A DNA stretch of 64,000 bases, taken from assembly GCA_947486785.1 (NCBI GenBank), contig CANKUU010000002.1, positions 1 to 64,000 of the forward strand, read 5' to 3'. This document shows positions 56,174 through 64,000 of the stretch, in pieces. The stretch is from an uncultured Flavobacteriaceae bacterium. GTDB taxonomy: Bacteria; Bacteroidota; Bacteroidia; Flavobacteriales; Flavobacteriaceae. Each line of letters begins with the position of its first letter. The first letter of the stretch is position 1. A program made the translations under genes and the position numbers. The notes below the pieces were generated by a model, which ran no database searches, was not told the DNA's origin, and worked only from the letters and a program-made list of their open reading frames with translations.

Positions 56174-56677
56174 TTACTTCGTATCCTCTTCTAAAATACG
56201 CTTTAAATCTAAGGTATTACTTGTAATTATATTCATCTCTTTTAATAAAGCATTGTAGGCATCTATCATTTCAGCCACAGAGGTATTCATATCTAAACTA
56301 TATATTAAATCTCCTTTAGTCTTTAAAATATAAGTTTTAAAGACTTTCTGCCTAGTCCTTATTTGAGCCTTATCAAAAACTTCAGGATATTTAGAACTTT
56401 CAAGTGCCTTTTGTTGGTCTATTAAATCATCTAATACTAGACTTAAATCTTCGGTACTGGCAACTTTATAAATGGACTTAAAACTTGTTTCTAAAGCATT
56501 ATATTCTGGCCAGTCATTTAAAACTTCTTTTGTTTTCGCAGTTATATTTATTATTTTTGACCACCTTTCAATCGACATTTTAAAAGCTTTACTTTCTTCA
56601 TCAATCGCTTGTTTTTTTTCTCCTTGGCAAGAAATAAAAAGCGCAAAAAAACAGTTAATTACAAATAATTTACTCAT
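56174..56677 (-). CDS. Small helical lipoprotein of unknown function
   Basis: About 167 residues from the ATG at 56677. The signal peptide ends in the lipobox FISCQG, with Cys17 as the likely lipidated residue, so the start at 56677 fits better than the one five codons upstream. The mature part is charged and all-helical (DLSLVLDDLIDQQKALESS). I do not recognise a family. It converges with the TPR-like gene and is divergent from the threonine dehydrogenase gene. Confidence 0.7.
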   Translation of the reverse strand: MSKLFVINCFFALFISCQGEKKQAIDEESKAFKMSIERWSKIINITAKTKEVLNDWPEYNALETSFKSIYKVASTEDLSLVLDDLIDQQKALESSKYPEVFDKAQIRTRQKVFKTYILKTKGDLIYSLDMNTSVAEMIDAYNALLKEMNIITSNTLDLKRILEEDTK

Positions 56678-56741
56678 TTCACGAATGTACAAATTTTAAT
56701 AAAAGCTATCTTTAACTACGAACTCATTTAACGTCATTTTA

Positions 56742-57680
56742 ATGCAAAAAAATATTCTTATAATAGGCGCCTGTGGGCAAATAGGCACAGAGTTAACCCT
56801 AACTCTTAGAAAAAAATATGGTAACAATACCGTTATAGCTAGTGACATACGAGAAGGCAGCGAAAATCTTATGAATTCGGGCCCTTTTGAGCTGGTAGAC
56901 GCTACTGATTTTGATGCTCTTGAAGAAATTGTCGCTTATAACGAAATTGACACGATATATCTTATGGCTGCCATGTTAAGCGCTACCGCAGAAAAATTTC
57001 CTATGCGCGCTTGGAATCTTAACATGAATTCTTTGTTTAACGTGTTAAATTTAGCCAGACAAAAGAAGGTGAGTAAAATATTCTGGCCATCAAGCATAGC
57101 CGTTTTTGGACCAAATACTCCAAAAAACAATACGCCACAGCATACTATAATGGAACCCAGTACGGTCTACGGCATTAGCAAACAATCTGGTGAGCGATGG
57201 TGTGAATATTATCACAACAAATTTGGTGTAGATGTACGTAGTATTCGTTACCCTGGCCTAATAAGTTGGAAAACAATGCCTGGCGGTGGCACTACAGACT
57301 ATGCGGTTGAAATATATCACAAAGCACTTTCTGATAAGGCATATACTTGTTTTTTAAAAGAAGACACCGTACTACCTATGATGTTTATGGACGACGCTAT
57401 ACGGGCCACATTAGAATTGATGGAAAGTGATGCCAAAAACATAAAAATACGTTCTGCTTATAACCTTGCTGCTATGAGTTTTAATCCGTCGGAGCTCGCC
57501 GAAAGCATCTCGTCGCATATTACGGATTTTAAAATCAACTATGCCCCTGACGATAGGCAAGCCATAGCAGACTCATGGCCTAGTAGTATTGACGACTCTA
57601 AAGCTCTTGAAGATTGGGGTTGGAAAGCAGAATTTGATCTTGCGAAAACTACCGATGAAATGCTCAAGAATATATCATAA
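56742..57680 (+). CDS. L-threonine 3-dehydrogenase, SDR type
   Basis: A 312-residue extended SDR. It shows the NAD motif GACGQIGTELT near residue 8, the DIREGS turn, the active-site Ser/Thr region WPSSIAVFGP, the Tyr-x3-Lys pair in STVYGISKQSGERW and the substrate region YPGLISWKTMPGGGTTDY. These match the epimerase-like threonine dehydrogenases that oxidise L-threonine to 2-amino-3-oxobutanoate, which is then cleaved to glycine and acetyl-CoA. No kbl gene is next to it. Confidence 0.9.
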   Translation: MQKNILIIGACGQIGTELTLTLRKKYGNNTVIASDIREGSENLMNSGPFELVDATDFDALEEIVAYNEIDTIYLMAAMLSATAEKFPMRAWNLNMNSLFNVLNLARQKKVSKIFWPSSIAVFGPNTPKNNTPQHTIMEPSTVYGISKQSGERWCEYYHNKFGVDVRSIRYPGLISWKTMPGGGTTDYAVEIYHKALSDKAYTCFLKEDTVLPMMFMDDAIRATLELMESDAKNIKIRSAYNLAAMSFNPSELAESISSHITDFKINYAPDDRQAIADSWPSSIDDSKALEDWGWKAEFDLAKTTDEMLKNIS

Positions 57681-57789
57681 ATATGGCCAAACATCGAAAA
57701 AGTATTTTGCCCAACCTTAGATAAACGGCATCATGCTATGTAAAACAAGGCTTTAAAAAAAATAAAATGATATACTGAATAACAGTATT

Positions 57790-57806
57790 AAACTAAAATT
57801 TAGTTT
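57790..57806. repeat. Inverted repeat AAACTAAA-A-TTTAGTTT
   Basis: A perfect 8-bp dyad around a single base, 58 bases beyond the 3' end of tRNA-Arg and 109 bases after the dehydrogenase stop. It may be a weak bidirectional terminator or chance in AT-rich DNA. Confidence 0.25.
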
Positions 57807-57863
57807 TAACTGCCTCACTAAACGTAACGAATAAGGTATTTTTTAATACGAATGGCAGACTTG

Positions 57864-57935
57864 TAGCCCCGGCAAGAATCGAACTTGCATCTAAAGTTTA
57901 GGAAACTTCTATTCTATCCATTGAACTACGGGGCT
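57864..57935 (-). tRNA. tRNA-Arg (anticodon CCT)
   Basis: A 72-nucleotide cloverleaf on the minus strand. The acceptor stem AGCCCCG pairs with CGGGGCT, with an A discriminator. The anticodon loop TTCCTAA gives CCT, which reads AGG (Arg). The T arm is GCAAG-TTCGATT-CTTGC. CCA is not encoded. A TATTTTAG sequence about 15 bases upstream may be its -7 box. Confidence 0.95.
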
Positions 57936-58058
57936 TTTTTCACTCGTTGCTAAAATAGAATTATTTACGAATATAAATAAAGATTGAAACAAACAAATTT
58001 GCAAGTTTTGCATCTATTTTATCACTATTAAACAAGTATACCTTTTTAAAGAATCTGC

Positions 58059-58637
58059 TTAGTCAATTACCTCAACTATCATTTCTACCTCAACCGCCAT
58101 ATTACCCGGCAATGAGCCTACTCCTACTGCTGCACGTGCGTGTCTGCCCTGTTCTCCAAAAACTGCTACCATTAAATCTGAATATCCATTAATTACTTTG
58201 GAGTGATCTTTAAAATCTAAAATGGCATTTACCATCCCCTTCACTTTTACAATACGCTTTACCCGATTTAAATCTCCTAATTCAGATTTCAACACCCCTA
58301 GCTGATTAATTGCGGCTATTCTTGCAGCCTCATAACCTTCCTCAACCGTTAGGTCTAAGCCTAATTTGCCGACCATATTTTTGCCATCGCTTTTTTTGGG
58401 CCCTTTTCCTGATAAAAACAACAGATTACCCGAACGAGTAAGATGAACATAATTTGCAACAGGGGCTGAAGGCACAGGTAATTCAATCGCCAATGATGCT
58501 AGATTAGCTTCTGCATCAACACTCATATCATTACTTATTTTAGCCTTGGTGTTTTTAAGAATTTCTTTTTTGTCCTCTAAAACAAGATTGCAAGAGCTTA
58601 ACAAAACAATCAAAATCAATAGCTGTTGTATCTTCAT
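58059..58637 (-). CDS. Lipoprotein with a RidA (YjgF) domain
   Basis: A 192-residue protein. The first 16 residues end in the lipobox LLSSC, with Cys16 as the likely lipidated residue. After a 40-residue linker comes a full RidA/YjgF domain (LTRSGNLLFLSGKGP, GYEAARIAAINQLGVLKSE, and the arginine-containing HARAAVGVGSLPGNMAVEVE that holds the carboxylate-binding Arg in RidA). Cytosolic RidA deaminates reactive enamines and imines. A lipid-anchored version is unusual and must act outside the cytosol. It may be co-transcribed with the upstream CBM9-like gene. Confidence 0.85.
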   Translation of the reverse strand: MKIQQLLILIVLLSSCNLVLEDKKEILKNTKAKISNDMSVDAEANLASLAIELPVPSAPVANYVHLTRSGNLLFLSGKGPKKSDGKNMVGKLGLDLTVEEGYEAARIAAINQLGVLKSELGDLNRVKRIVKVKGMVNAILDFKDHSKVINGYSDLMVAVFGEQGRHARAAVGVGSLPGNMAVEVEMIVEVID

Positions 58638-58694
58638 TCTTATAAATTACGTCAATTAGATAAATTAGGTAGGTCTTGTAACCTTAACCAAACA

Positions 58695-59423
58695 CTATTC
58701 AAAAATTAATTCTCCAAAAAATTTAGGTTGATGAAAGTTAGGTTTCTTTGATGATATGGCATTCCAACTTAAGTAATGCGGATCGGCAGTTTTATCTCCA
58801 CATTTATAAAAATTTGCCTTTGACGATAAGCCTTTAAGTTGAATATTGGGGTCATGTATTAAACTTGTAGCTGGTATAATAATGGTCATTTCCCAAGTAT
58901 GCTTGCCTGTTTTCTCTTTAAACTTGGTAGCACCTAATGAGCTTTTTACCTGTATTTCTTTCTCTATAATGCTGGGTGCTACATAAGTACTTTTAGCGCC
59001 TTTTGCCCTGTACGCCAAATGTGTGGTGCCAATACAATTAAATTCAAAATTATAATAATTCTCATTTTGCTTGGGGTCAAAGAAAAACTCTACACAACTA
59101 TCTAAATATACCGATCCGTTTGTTTTTGTGGTTTCGGCTCTAATACTTTTCTCCTCTACATAATACTTTAACCAAATTTGATTATTACAATGCGCTATTC
59201 TAAAACTAACTTTAGGTTGGTATTCAAATTCTGGCCAATTTAAAACGCTAATCTGATTTAAACTTGCATACTGTTCTAATAATGCAGATACGTCTGTTAG
59301 ACTAGTATTTTCCGATGAATTAATTTCTGTTACCTTCAATACTTTACTTTTTTCTGGAACTGAGCTACATTGCAAAATGAAGCTAAAAACAAGAAGCGAA
59401 ATTACCTTTGAGTGAAGCAACAT
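58695..59423 (-). CDS. CBM9-like carbohydrate-binding lipoprotein
   Basis: About 242 residues from the ATG at 59423, chosen because it gives a clear signal peptide with the lipobox ILQCSS (Cys19); the longer frame back to 59549 would place a second hydrophobic region in front and overlap the divergent gene. The mature protein matches carbohydrate-binding family 9-like domains (VSFRIAHCNNQIWLKYYV, DSCVEFFFDP, YYNFEFNCIGT, FYKCGDKTADPHYLSWN). These bind or display carbohydrates at the cell surface. It lies upstream of the lipoprotein RidA gene by 57 bases. Confidence 0.78.
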   Translation of the reverse strand: MLLHSKVISLLVFSFILQCSSVPEKSKVLKVTEINSSENTSLTDVSALLEQYASLNQISVLNWPEFEYQPKVSFRIAHCNNQIWLKYYVEEKSIRAETTKTNGSVYLDSCVEFFFDPKQNENYYNFEFNCIGTTHLAYRAKGAKSTYVAPSIIEKEIQVKSSLGATKFKEKTGKHTWEMTIIIPATSLIHDPNIQLKGLSSKANFYKCGDKTADPHYLSWNAISSKKPNFHQPKFFGELIFE

Positions 59424-59537
59424 ATGCTTTTTTAAATTAAAATAAGTTTTTAAATTTACTTCATTTACCGTAATTAGACTGCTATTTTTTGATAATATTG
59501 ATGCTTTAAAAGCAAAACAAAAAAAATATAACACATT

Positions 59538-59879
59538 ATGAAAAAACATTGCTTGGCACTCGATTTAAAAGACGATCCATCTCTTATAGCTAAATATGAA
59601 GAATATCACAAAAATGTATGGCCAGAAGTACTCGATAGCCTAAAAAATTCGGGTATTCTTCATATGGAAATTTATCGCATTTTTAATCGGCTATTTATGA
59701 TCATTGAGGTAGATGACACCTTTTCTTTTGAAAAAAAAGCACAAATGGACGCTAATAACCATCGTGTACAAGATTGGGAAACCTTAATGTGGGAATACCA
59801 ACAAGCACTTCCGTTAGCGAAGCCTGGTGAAAAATGGTTACTTATGCATAAAATATTTGATTTTAGTTCAAATAACTAA
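59538..59879 (+). CDS. L-rhamnose mutarotase family protein
   Basis: A 113-residue dimeric alpha-beta-barrel-like protein of the RhaM family, which interconverts alpha and beta L-rhamnose. Visible family signatures are ALDLKDDPSLIAKYEEYHKN, VWPEV, SGILHMEIYRIFNRLFMIIE and QDWETLMWEYQQALP. Some relatives act on L-fucose or other deoxysugars, so the substrate is uncertain. Its 3' end overlaps the convergent PVC-type gene by four bases. Confidence 0.88.
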   Translation: MKKHCLALDLKDDPSLIAKYEEYHKNVWPEVLDSLKNSGILHMEIYRIFNRLFMIIEVDDTFSFEKKAQMDANNHRVQDWETLMWEYQQALPLAKPGEKWLLMHKIFDFSSNN

Positions 59880-62800
59880 TCCATCGGATGCTCTTTTAAA
59901 AGTTCTTCTGGTGTATAAAAACCTTTTTTATCTTTTATGGCTTTACGAACTTCTTTCACTTTTTCTGGCGATACTGGATCGGCCTTATTGCCAAAAGCGT
60001 TGCGAACATAGGTTAAAACTGAGGCAATTTCGGTATCATTTAACATAGAGCCAAAAGGAGTCATGGGTACTTGTCCAGGATAAGTTTTTCCGTTTAATTG
60101 CAATGGCCCCATTAACCCATTAATAGTGAGTTTAATAAGTCGTTCTTTACTACCTGTAACCCATTTAGCCCCTGCTAAGGGTGGAAACTGAGACGCCGCT
60201 AAGCCTTTACCATTTGATTGATGACAGGTTACACAATACCCCTCTCTGTTGTATATTTCTTCTCCTTCTAAAAAAAGTATTTTTGCTGCTCCTTCTAAAT
60301 CTGTTTTCGTTTTTAATGCTTCAGATTCTCCAAAGTTATGCCCCTCTAAATGAGCTAAAGCAACTTCATATGGTTTTGCCATCCACTCATCTAAAGGAAG
60401 TTCACCCGCTGCCTTAACAATTGGTAGCCCTACCTCTTTTGGCAACCATGATGCCGCCACAAATGCTTCTAATCGCACTCTTGGATGGATGTCTTTGGCA
60501 GCAACCATTAATAAATTAGCCTGATTTGGAACTTGATGACCAGTATAACGTAAAACTTTAACAGCCGCGGCTCTTGCTCTATAATCTTTAGCATGTAAAA
60601 GCTGTTGTAATAAATCGATATCTATACTGTTTAAACCCCAAGTCACCCATAAGGCTTCTAAAAGATGATGCTCGTATGCAGCATCACTTTTATCGAGCGT
60701 ATTCTTCCATTCTTTTAATGTTGAAATAACAGTTGCAGCATCTCTGCCTCGAAGTTCGCGTTTTGTTCTATATCGTGTTCTGTATTCGGGTAATTTTAAA
60801 TTATCTAATAGTTCGCTAATGCTTGCATCTGCAATTTTTGCAGGCTGTACTAATGGCCTAGACGGATAAGTAATACGGTATATTCTACCGTGAGAATGGT
60901 CGCGAAGTGGATCTCTAGCATTATGCTGCATATGGCCCACTAAAATATTATGCCAATCTACTACATACAAAGAACCATCTGGTGCGATTTCCATATCAAC
61001 AGGTCTAAAATTGGTATCTGTAGATTGTATTAAATCTTGACGGTGTTTACTAAGATAACCCGCAGTTTTAGGATCATCTAACATCGTATGTTGCTTGGTA
61101 CCTAAAAAGCCAATCGTATTGTTTATTATTACGTCACCTTGTACGTCTTCTGGAAAATGTCTACTCGATATAAACTCAAGACCCGAAGTTGGTCGCACTC
61201 GGTGTTTCTCTTCAATTAGGTTTTTAGATGATGGTGAAAATTGGCCATAACGAGGTTTAATGGTGCCAGGTGTCATCCATGTCATATCAGTACTAGAAGT
61301 ATATGCAAAAAATGGTTGCCCCCAATCATCAAAAGCTATGCCCCAAGGGTTAGGTATTCCTAATTGCGCAGTACGTTCTAAATGATGGCGCTGCGGACTG
61401 TAGCGATAAAACCCACCATTAGTGGCCCTTACCGGACCATATGCGGTTTCTATATTGGTATGCAAAAACACCCCTTCGCCCATGTAAATGGCACCAGATG
61501 GGTCGGCAACAAATGCACCAGCAGTGTGATGGGTATCGTGGTCATCAAAACCGCTTAAAATTATCTCCTTTTCATCGGCTTTATCATCTCCGTTCGTATC
61601 TTTATACAAAACAAAATTGGTGCCTTGTGAAACATACACCCCTTCTGGAGCTAACTCAAAACCAATGGTTAAATGTAAATCATCAACAAAGGTCGTTTGC
61701 TTATCTGCTTTACCATCATTATTGGTGTCTTCTAAAATTATAAGTTTATCGTTTGGTTTGCTGTCGCCAGGCTTATAATGTGGATAAGTAGGCATAACCC
61801 CTACCCAAAGTCGCCCTTTGTTATCGAAGGACATTTGTACGGGGTTTGCGAGGTCTGGAAACTCTTTTTCTGATGCAAACAATTCTATTTTATAGCCTTT
61901 TGCAGCTCTTATTGTTTTTAGGGCGTCTTCGCCATACAAATACCCTTGCGAAGGATCACCTTGACCGTTGCTATAATTGGTGACAACAGGGGGTAATTTT
62001 TCAGTTTTGGCATCTGCGGCATCAATATTCATCTTTTTCCCCTTTGCAGCCTGCCAAATTGCCGTATCGCGAATTTTAGTCATTTGCTGAATCTTTTTCT
62101 TTTCAAACGGATAATTATCAGGGCCAAAGGGGTCATAACGTCTTCCCCATGCATGTACGCCATTCGGCAGCTTAATATCATTATGCCAAAACCAGTTTTT
62201 TTCTTTTACTGCGGCTAAAACAAGATCGTGATGTACTGCGGCTTTCCATTCTTTTTTGCCGAAAATTGCATCCGCTAAAAACTTGGCAAATTTCTGATAA
62301 CCCAAATCATTTAACTGAAACCCGTCTGCCGTTAAATTTTCTTCATTAGCACCATACCATGTATTACTTGCGGTAAAAGCATCCACAAAAAACACACTAT
62401 CTTTTACCGCCACTTCTCGCATGGCATCTGTATAGCGTTGCAAATTTAAATTTATCTGTTTTCCATCGGGCAGATCCATTTTATTGGATAAATCTTCGAA
62501 GGCTATAGGTGAAATCAGTACCAGTTGCGGTGTATTTCTATTATTATATTTTTGACTTTTAGTATGCTGTATAAACGCATGCAATTCGTCTTTATAGTTT
62601 TGTAAACCTGCCTTACCATCGAAAGCTTCATTATATCCAAAAAAGGCTAAAATTACATCTGCTTTTAACTTCGAAAGCCATTCATCCTCTGATGGAAAAT
62701 GACCCGTACTGCCCGATGGATTGGCTAGTTCTGATTGAAATTTTTCTGCACCCGGAAAAGCCCATGGAGACTCTCTGGAAGAATGTGGACGAAAACCCGG

Positions 62801-63046
62801 CGTATTTCCTGGGTCTGCCATATTTCTAATAAACAACGAACTATCTGGATATCGCAATTGCATTTCTGTTTCAAAATGCCCAAAGTTGAGCATGCGAGAA
62901 GCTAAATTGTTTCCGATTAAAACAATGTGCTCATTTTTGTGAATGGGTAAAAAATTGGTCTCTTTTTTACTACAACTACTACCGACACCAAAAACAATTA
63001 ATAAAATACTTATCTTAAACGCTATAGTATTGGTTTTAAATTTCAT
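59876..63046 (-). CDS. PVC-type lipoprotein: SGNH + sorbosone dehydrogenase-like + HEAT + cytochrome c
   Basis: A 1056-residue lipoprotein with the lipobox VGSSC (Cys25). Residues about 35-260 form an SGNH/GDSL-like domain. About 370-735 is a beta-propeller of the membrane-bound dehydrogenase (PVC) type (LANPVQMSFDNKGRLWVGV, DGSLYVVDWHN). About 750-905 contains HEAT repeats, and a class I cytochrome c domain with the heme motif CVTCH at residues 938-942 ends the protein. Such proteins are thought to oxidise sugars and pass electrons to heme, but substrates are unknown. In the SGNH part the Ser and His of the catalytic set seem replaced. It follows the Gfo/Idh gene by 23 bases. Confidence 0.88.
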   Translation of the reverse strand: MKFKTNTIAFKISILLIVFGVGSSCSKKETNFLPIHKNEHIVLIGNNLASRMLNFGHFETEMQLRYPDSSLFIRNMADPGNTPGFRPHSSRESPWAFPGAEKFQSELANPSGSTGHFPSEDEWLSKLKADVILAFFGYNEAFDGKAGLQNYKDELHAFIQHTKSQKYNNRNTPQLVLISPIAFEDLSNKMDLPDGKQINLNLQRYTDAMREVAVKDSVFFVDAFTASNTWYGANEENLTADGFQLNDLGYQKFAKFLADAIFGKKEWKAAVHHDLVLAAVKEKNWFWHNDIKLPNGVHAWGRRYDPFGPDNYPFEKKKIQQMTKIRDTAIWQAAKGKKMNIDAADAKTEKLPPVVTNYSNGQGDPSQGYLYGEDALKTIRAAKGYKIELFASEKEFPDLANPVQMSFDNKGRLWVGVMPTYPHYKPGDSKPNDKLIILEDTNNDGKADKQTTFVDDLHLTIGFELAPEGVYVSQGTNFVLYKDTNGDDKADEKEIILSGFDDHDTHHTAGAFVADPSGAIYMGEGVFLHTNIETAYGPVRATNGGFYRYSPQRHHLERTAQLGIPNPWGIAFDDWGQPFFAYTSSTDMTWMTPGTIKPRYGQFSPSSKNLIEEKHRVRPTSGLEFISSRHFPEDVQGDVIINNTIGFLGTKQHTMLDDPKTAGYLSKHRQDLIQSTDTNFRPVDMEIAPDGSLYVVDWHNILVGHMQHNARDPLRDHSHGRIYRITYPSRPLVQPAKIADASISELLDNLKLPEYRTRYRTKRELRGRDAATVISTLKEWKNTLDKSDAAYEHHLLEALWVTWGLNSIDIDLLQQLLHAKDYRARAAAVKVLRYTGHQVPNQANLLMVAAKDIHPRVRLEAFVAASWLPKEVGLPIVKAAGELPLDEWMAKPYEVALAHLEGHNFGESEALKTKTDLEGAAKILFLEGEEIYNREGYCVTCHQSNGKGLAASQFPPLAGAKWVTGSKERLIKLTINGLMGPLQLNGKTYPGQVPMTPFGSMLNDTEIASVLTYVRNAFGNKADPVSPEKVKEVRKAIKDKKGFYTPEELLKEHPMD

Positions 63047-63069
63047 AGGGTTTTATTTTTAAAACATAT

Positions 63070-64000
63070 TTACACATGCAACTGAACATGAATACCATGT
63101 TTAACAGATGTTTCGTAAGCCTCTATTAATTTCTGGCAGGTAATGGCATCCTTTAAGCTAGAAAGCGGAGCATCGCCTAACCGAACTACTCGATTTATAA
63201 AATACCTAGCCGTATTTTTAATAGACTCGTGGTAATTTTGATAGGTTTGCGAATGTGCCCCATTGCTATCATTGATCACAAAATCTCTATAACTGTATCG
63301 TGTACTTCCTTTTGTTCCTATCACTTTAATCATACAGCTCCATGGGTCACCAGCATGGTCATCGTTTGCAAAACTAGCACATAGGTGACTTAGGGTACCA
63401 TTCGTCATTTTAACATTGGCCATGGTAATATTTTCTTGTGGCGCTATCGTGCTATCGGTTGTGTGCATCATACAAGAAACTGTTTTCGGATCTCCTGCTA
63501 AATATAACATCGTATAACTATGATGCGTTAATATTTGCCGAATTACACCAGGGTACCGCACGCGTATTTCGTTGGCATGGTGAATATTGTAAAGCATATA
63601 AAACTGTACAATTTTACCTAATTTTCCTGCTAAAATCATCTCTTTGGTACGTTCAATAGCGGGTTCATAAATATAATTATGAACAGGCATGCATTTCACG
63701 CCTGCTTTTTCAACTGCAGCCTTCATTTTTTCTAGCTCTGCAATAGAAGCCGCCGCTGGTTTTTCAACTAAAATATGTTTTCCTGCTGCTGCTGCTTTTA
63801 AAGTATACTCACAATGCGTTTGCATATTGGTAAGCACAAAAACAGCATCTACTTTTGGATCTTTCAGCATTTCATCTACTGAACTATATACATGGCAGCC
63901 ATATCGTAATGCCTTAGAGGCGCCTTTGCCATGGGTTCGATTCCAAAGACCTACTAATTCGGCCCCGGGTAATGCATTAATAGCTTCTGCGTGTAAATCT
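63070..64000 (-). CDS. Gfo/Idh/MocA family oxidoreductase, 5' end beyond the window
   Basis: The open frame continues to the right window edge, so the apparent start at 63870 is an internal Met. The visible part encodes about 310 residues. The upstream portion reads LPGAELVGLWNRTHGKG, the usual first-domain strand with the NAD contact, followed by VFVLTNMQTHCEYTL and the GKHILVEKPAAAS motif with the catalytic-type EKP. These enzymes oxidise or reduce sugars and inositols with NAD(P). Specific substrate unknown. It is the upstream gene of the PVC-type protein, so the two likely work together. Confidence 0.9.
   Translation of the reverse strand, partial: DLHAEAINALPGAELVGLWNRTHGKGASKALRYGCHVYSSVDEMLKDPKVDAVFVLTNMQTHCEYTLKAAAAGKHILVEKPAAASIAELEKMKAAVEKAGVKCMPVHNYIYEPAIERTKEMILAGKLGKIVQFYMLYNIHHANEIRVRYPGVIRQILTHHSYTMLYLAGDPKTVSCMMHTTDSTIAPQENITMANVKMTNGTLSHLCASFANDDHAGDPWSCMIKVIGTKGSTRYSYRDFVINDSNGAHSQTYQNYHESIKNTARYFINRVVRLGDAPLSSLKDAITCQKLIEAYETSVKHGIHVQLHV

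Noticed and set aside
59424-59549. N-terminal 42 residues of the CBM9-like frame
   Set aside because: They precede a clear lipoprotein signal peptide and overlap the divergent mutarotase gene.
63070-63870. Gfo/Idh gene starting at the Met at 63870
   Set aside because: The frame continues upstream to the window edge with conserved Rossmann-domain residues, so this Met is internal and the gene is cut by the edge.

Overview
The window is AT-rich chromosomal DNA from a member of the Bacteroidota, almost certainly a marine-type Flavobacteriaceae. The evidence is a type IX secretion C-terminal sorting domain, lipoproteins with Bacteroidota-style lipoboxes, promoters with the family -7 box TAnnTTTG and no Shine-Dalgarno leaders, a DUF1800/DUF1501 pair, a DUF4286 protein and a bifunctional aminolipid acyltransferase. 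Most of it is core genome. I see no prophage, CRISPR array, rRNA or integrative element. The only mobile DNA is the tail of an IS982-like transposase at the left edge.

Left part (1-15 kb): the IS tail; a minus-strand unit of a secreted reprolysin-like metalloprotease and a small lipoprotein (281-4740); ribF coupled to an HTTM membrane protein; then a plus-strand housekeeping run of serS, a TPR protein, DUF4286, rsmA and mgtE. A cupin, a 2-hydroxyacid dehydrogenase and a GNAT enzyme follow. 

Middle (15-31.5 kb): minus-strand OlsF/GlsF-like aminolipid acyltransferase, aspartate kinase and a GNAT; then fbp, a TerB-like protein, a DNA-repair block (Lhr-type helicase, PdeM nuclease, a membrane protein, mfd), a second TerB-like protein, a TlpA-like thioredoxin lipoprotein-type exported protein, an ACT-domain protein and YraN. 

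Right-centre (31.7-44 kb): DUF1800 and DUF1501 exported proteins, metG-tex-histone deacetylase-like operon, a hexapeptide acetyltransferase, and recQ with a short SSB whose upstream region carries a 10-bp phased repeat. 

Right part (44-64 kb): a GyrI-like protein, a large VPS10/BNR exported protein coupled to a pentapeptide-repeat protein, several exported or unknown small proteins, a CBS protein, a membrane M28 peptidase, two SDR enzymes (one an L-threonine dehydrogenase), tRNA-Arg(CCT), a lipoprotein RidA, a CBM9-like lipoprotein, an L-rhamnose mutarotase-like protein, a PVC-type SGNH/sorbosone-dehydrogenase-like/HEAT/cytochrome c lipoprotein and a Gfo/Idh/MocA oxidoreductase cut by the right edge. 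This last cluster looks like carbohydrate catabolism at the cell surface and periplasm. 

I did not find a clear new defence or mobile system. The best leads are unusual regulatory DNA (phased repeats before ssb, a dyad over the metalloprotease start, possible leaderless genes) and under-studied exported proteins (Tat plus C-terminal sorting-type DUF1501, lipoprotein RidA, and the PVC-type fusion whose SGNH catalytic residues appear to be replaced).
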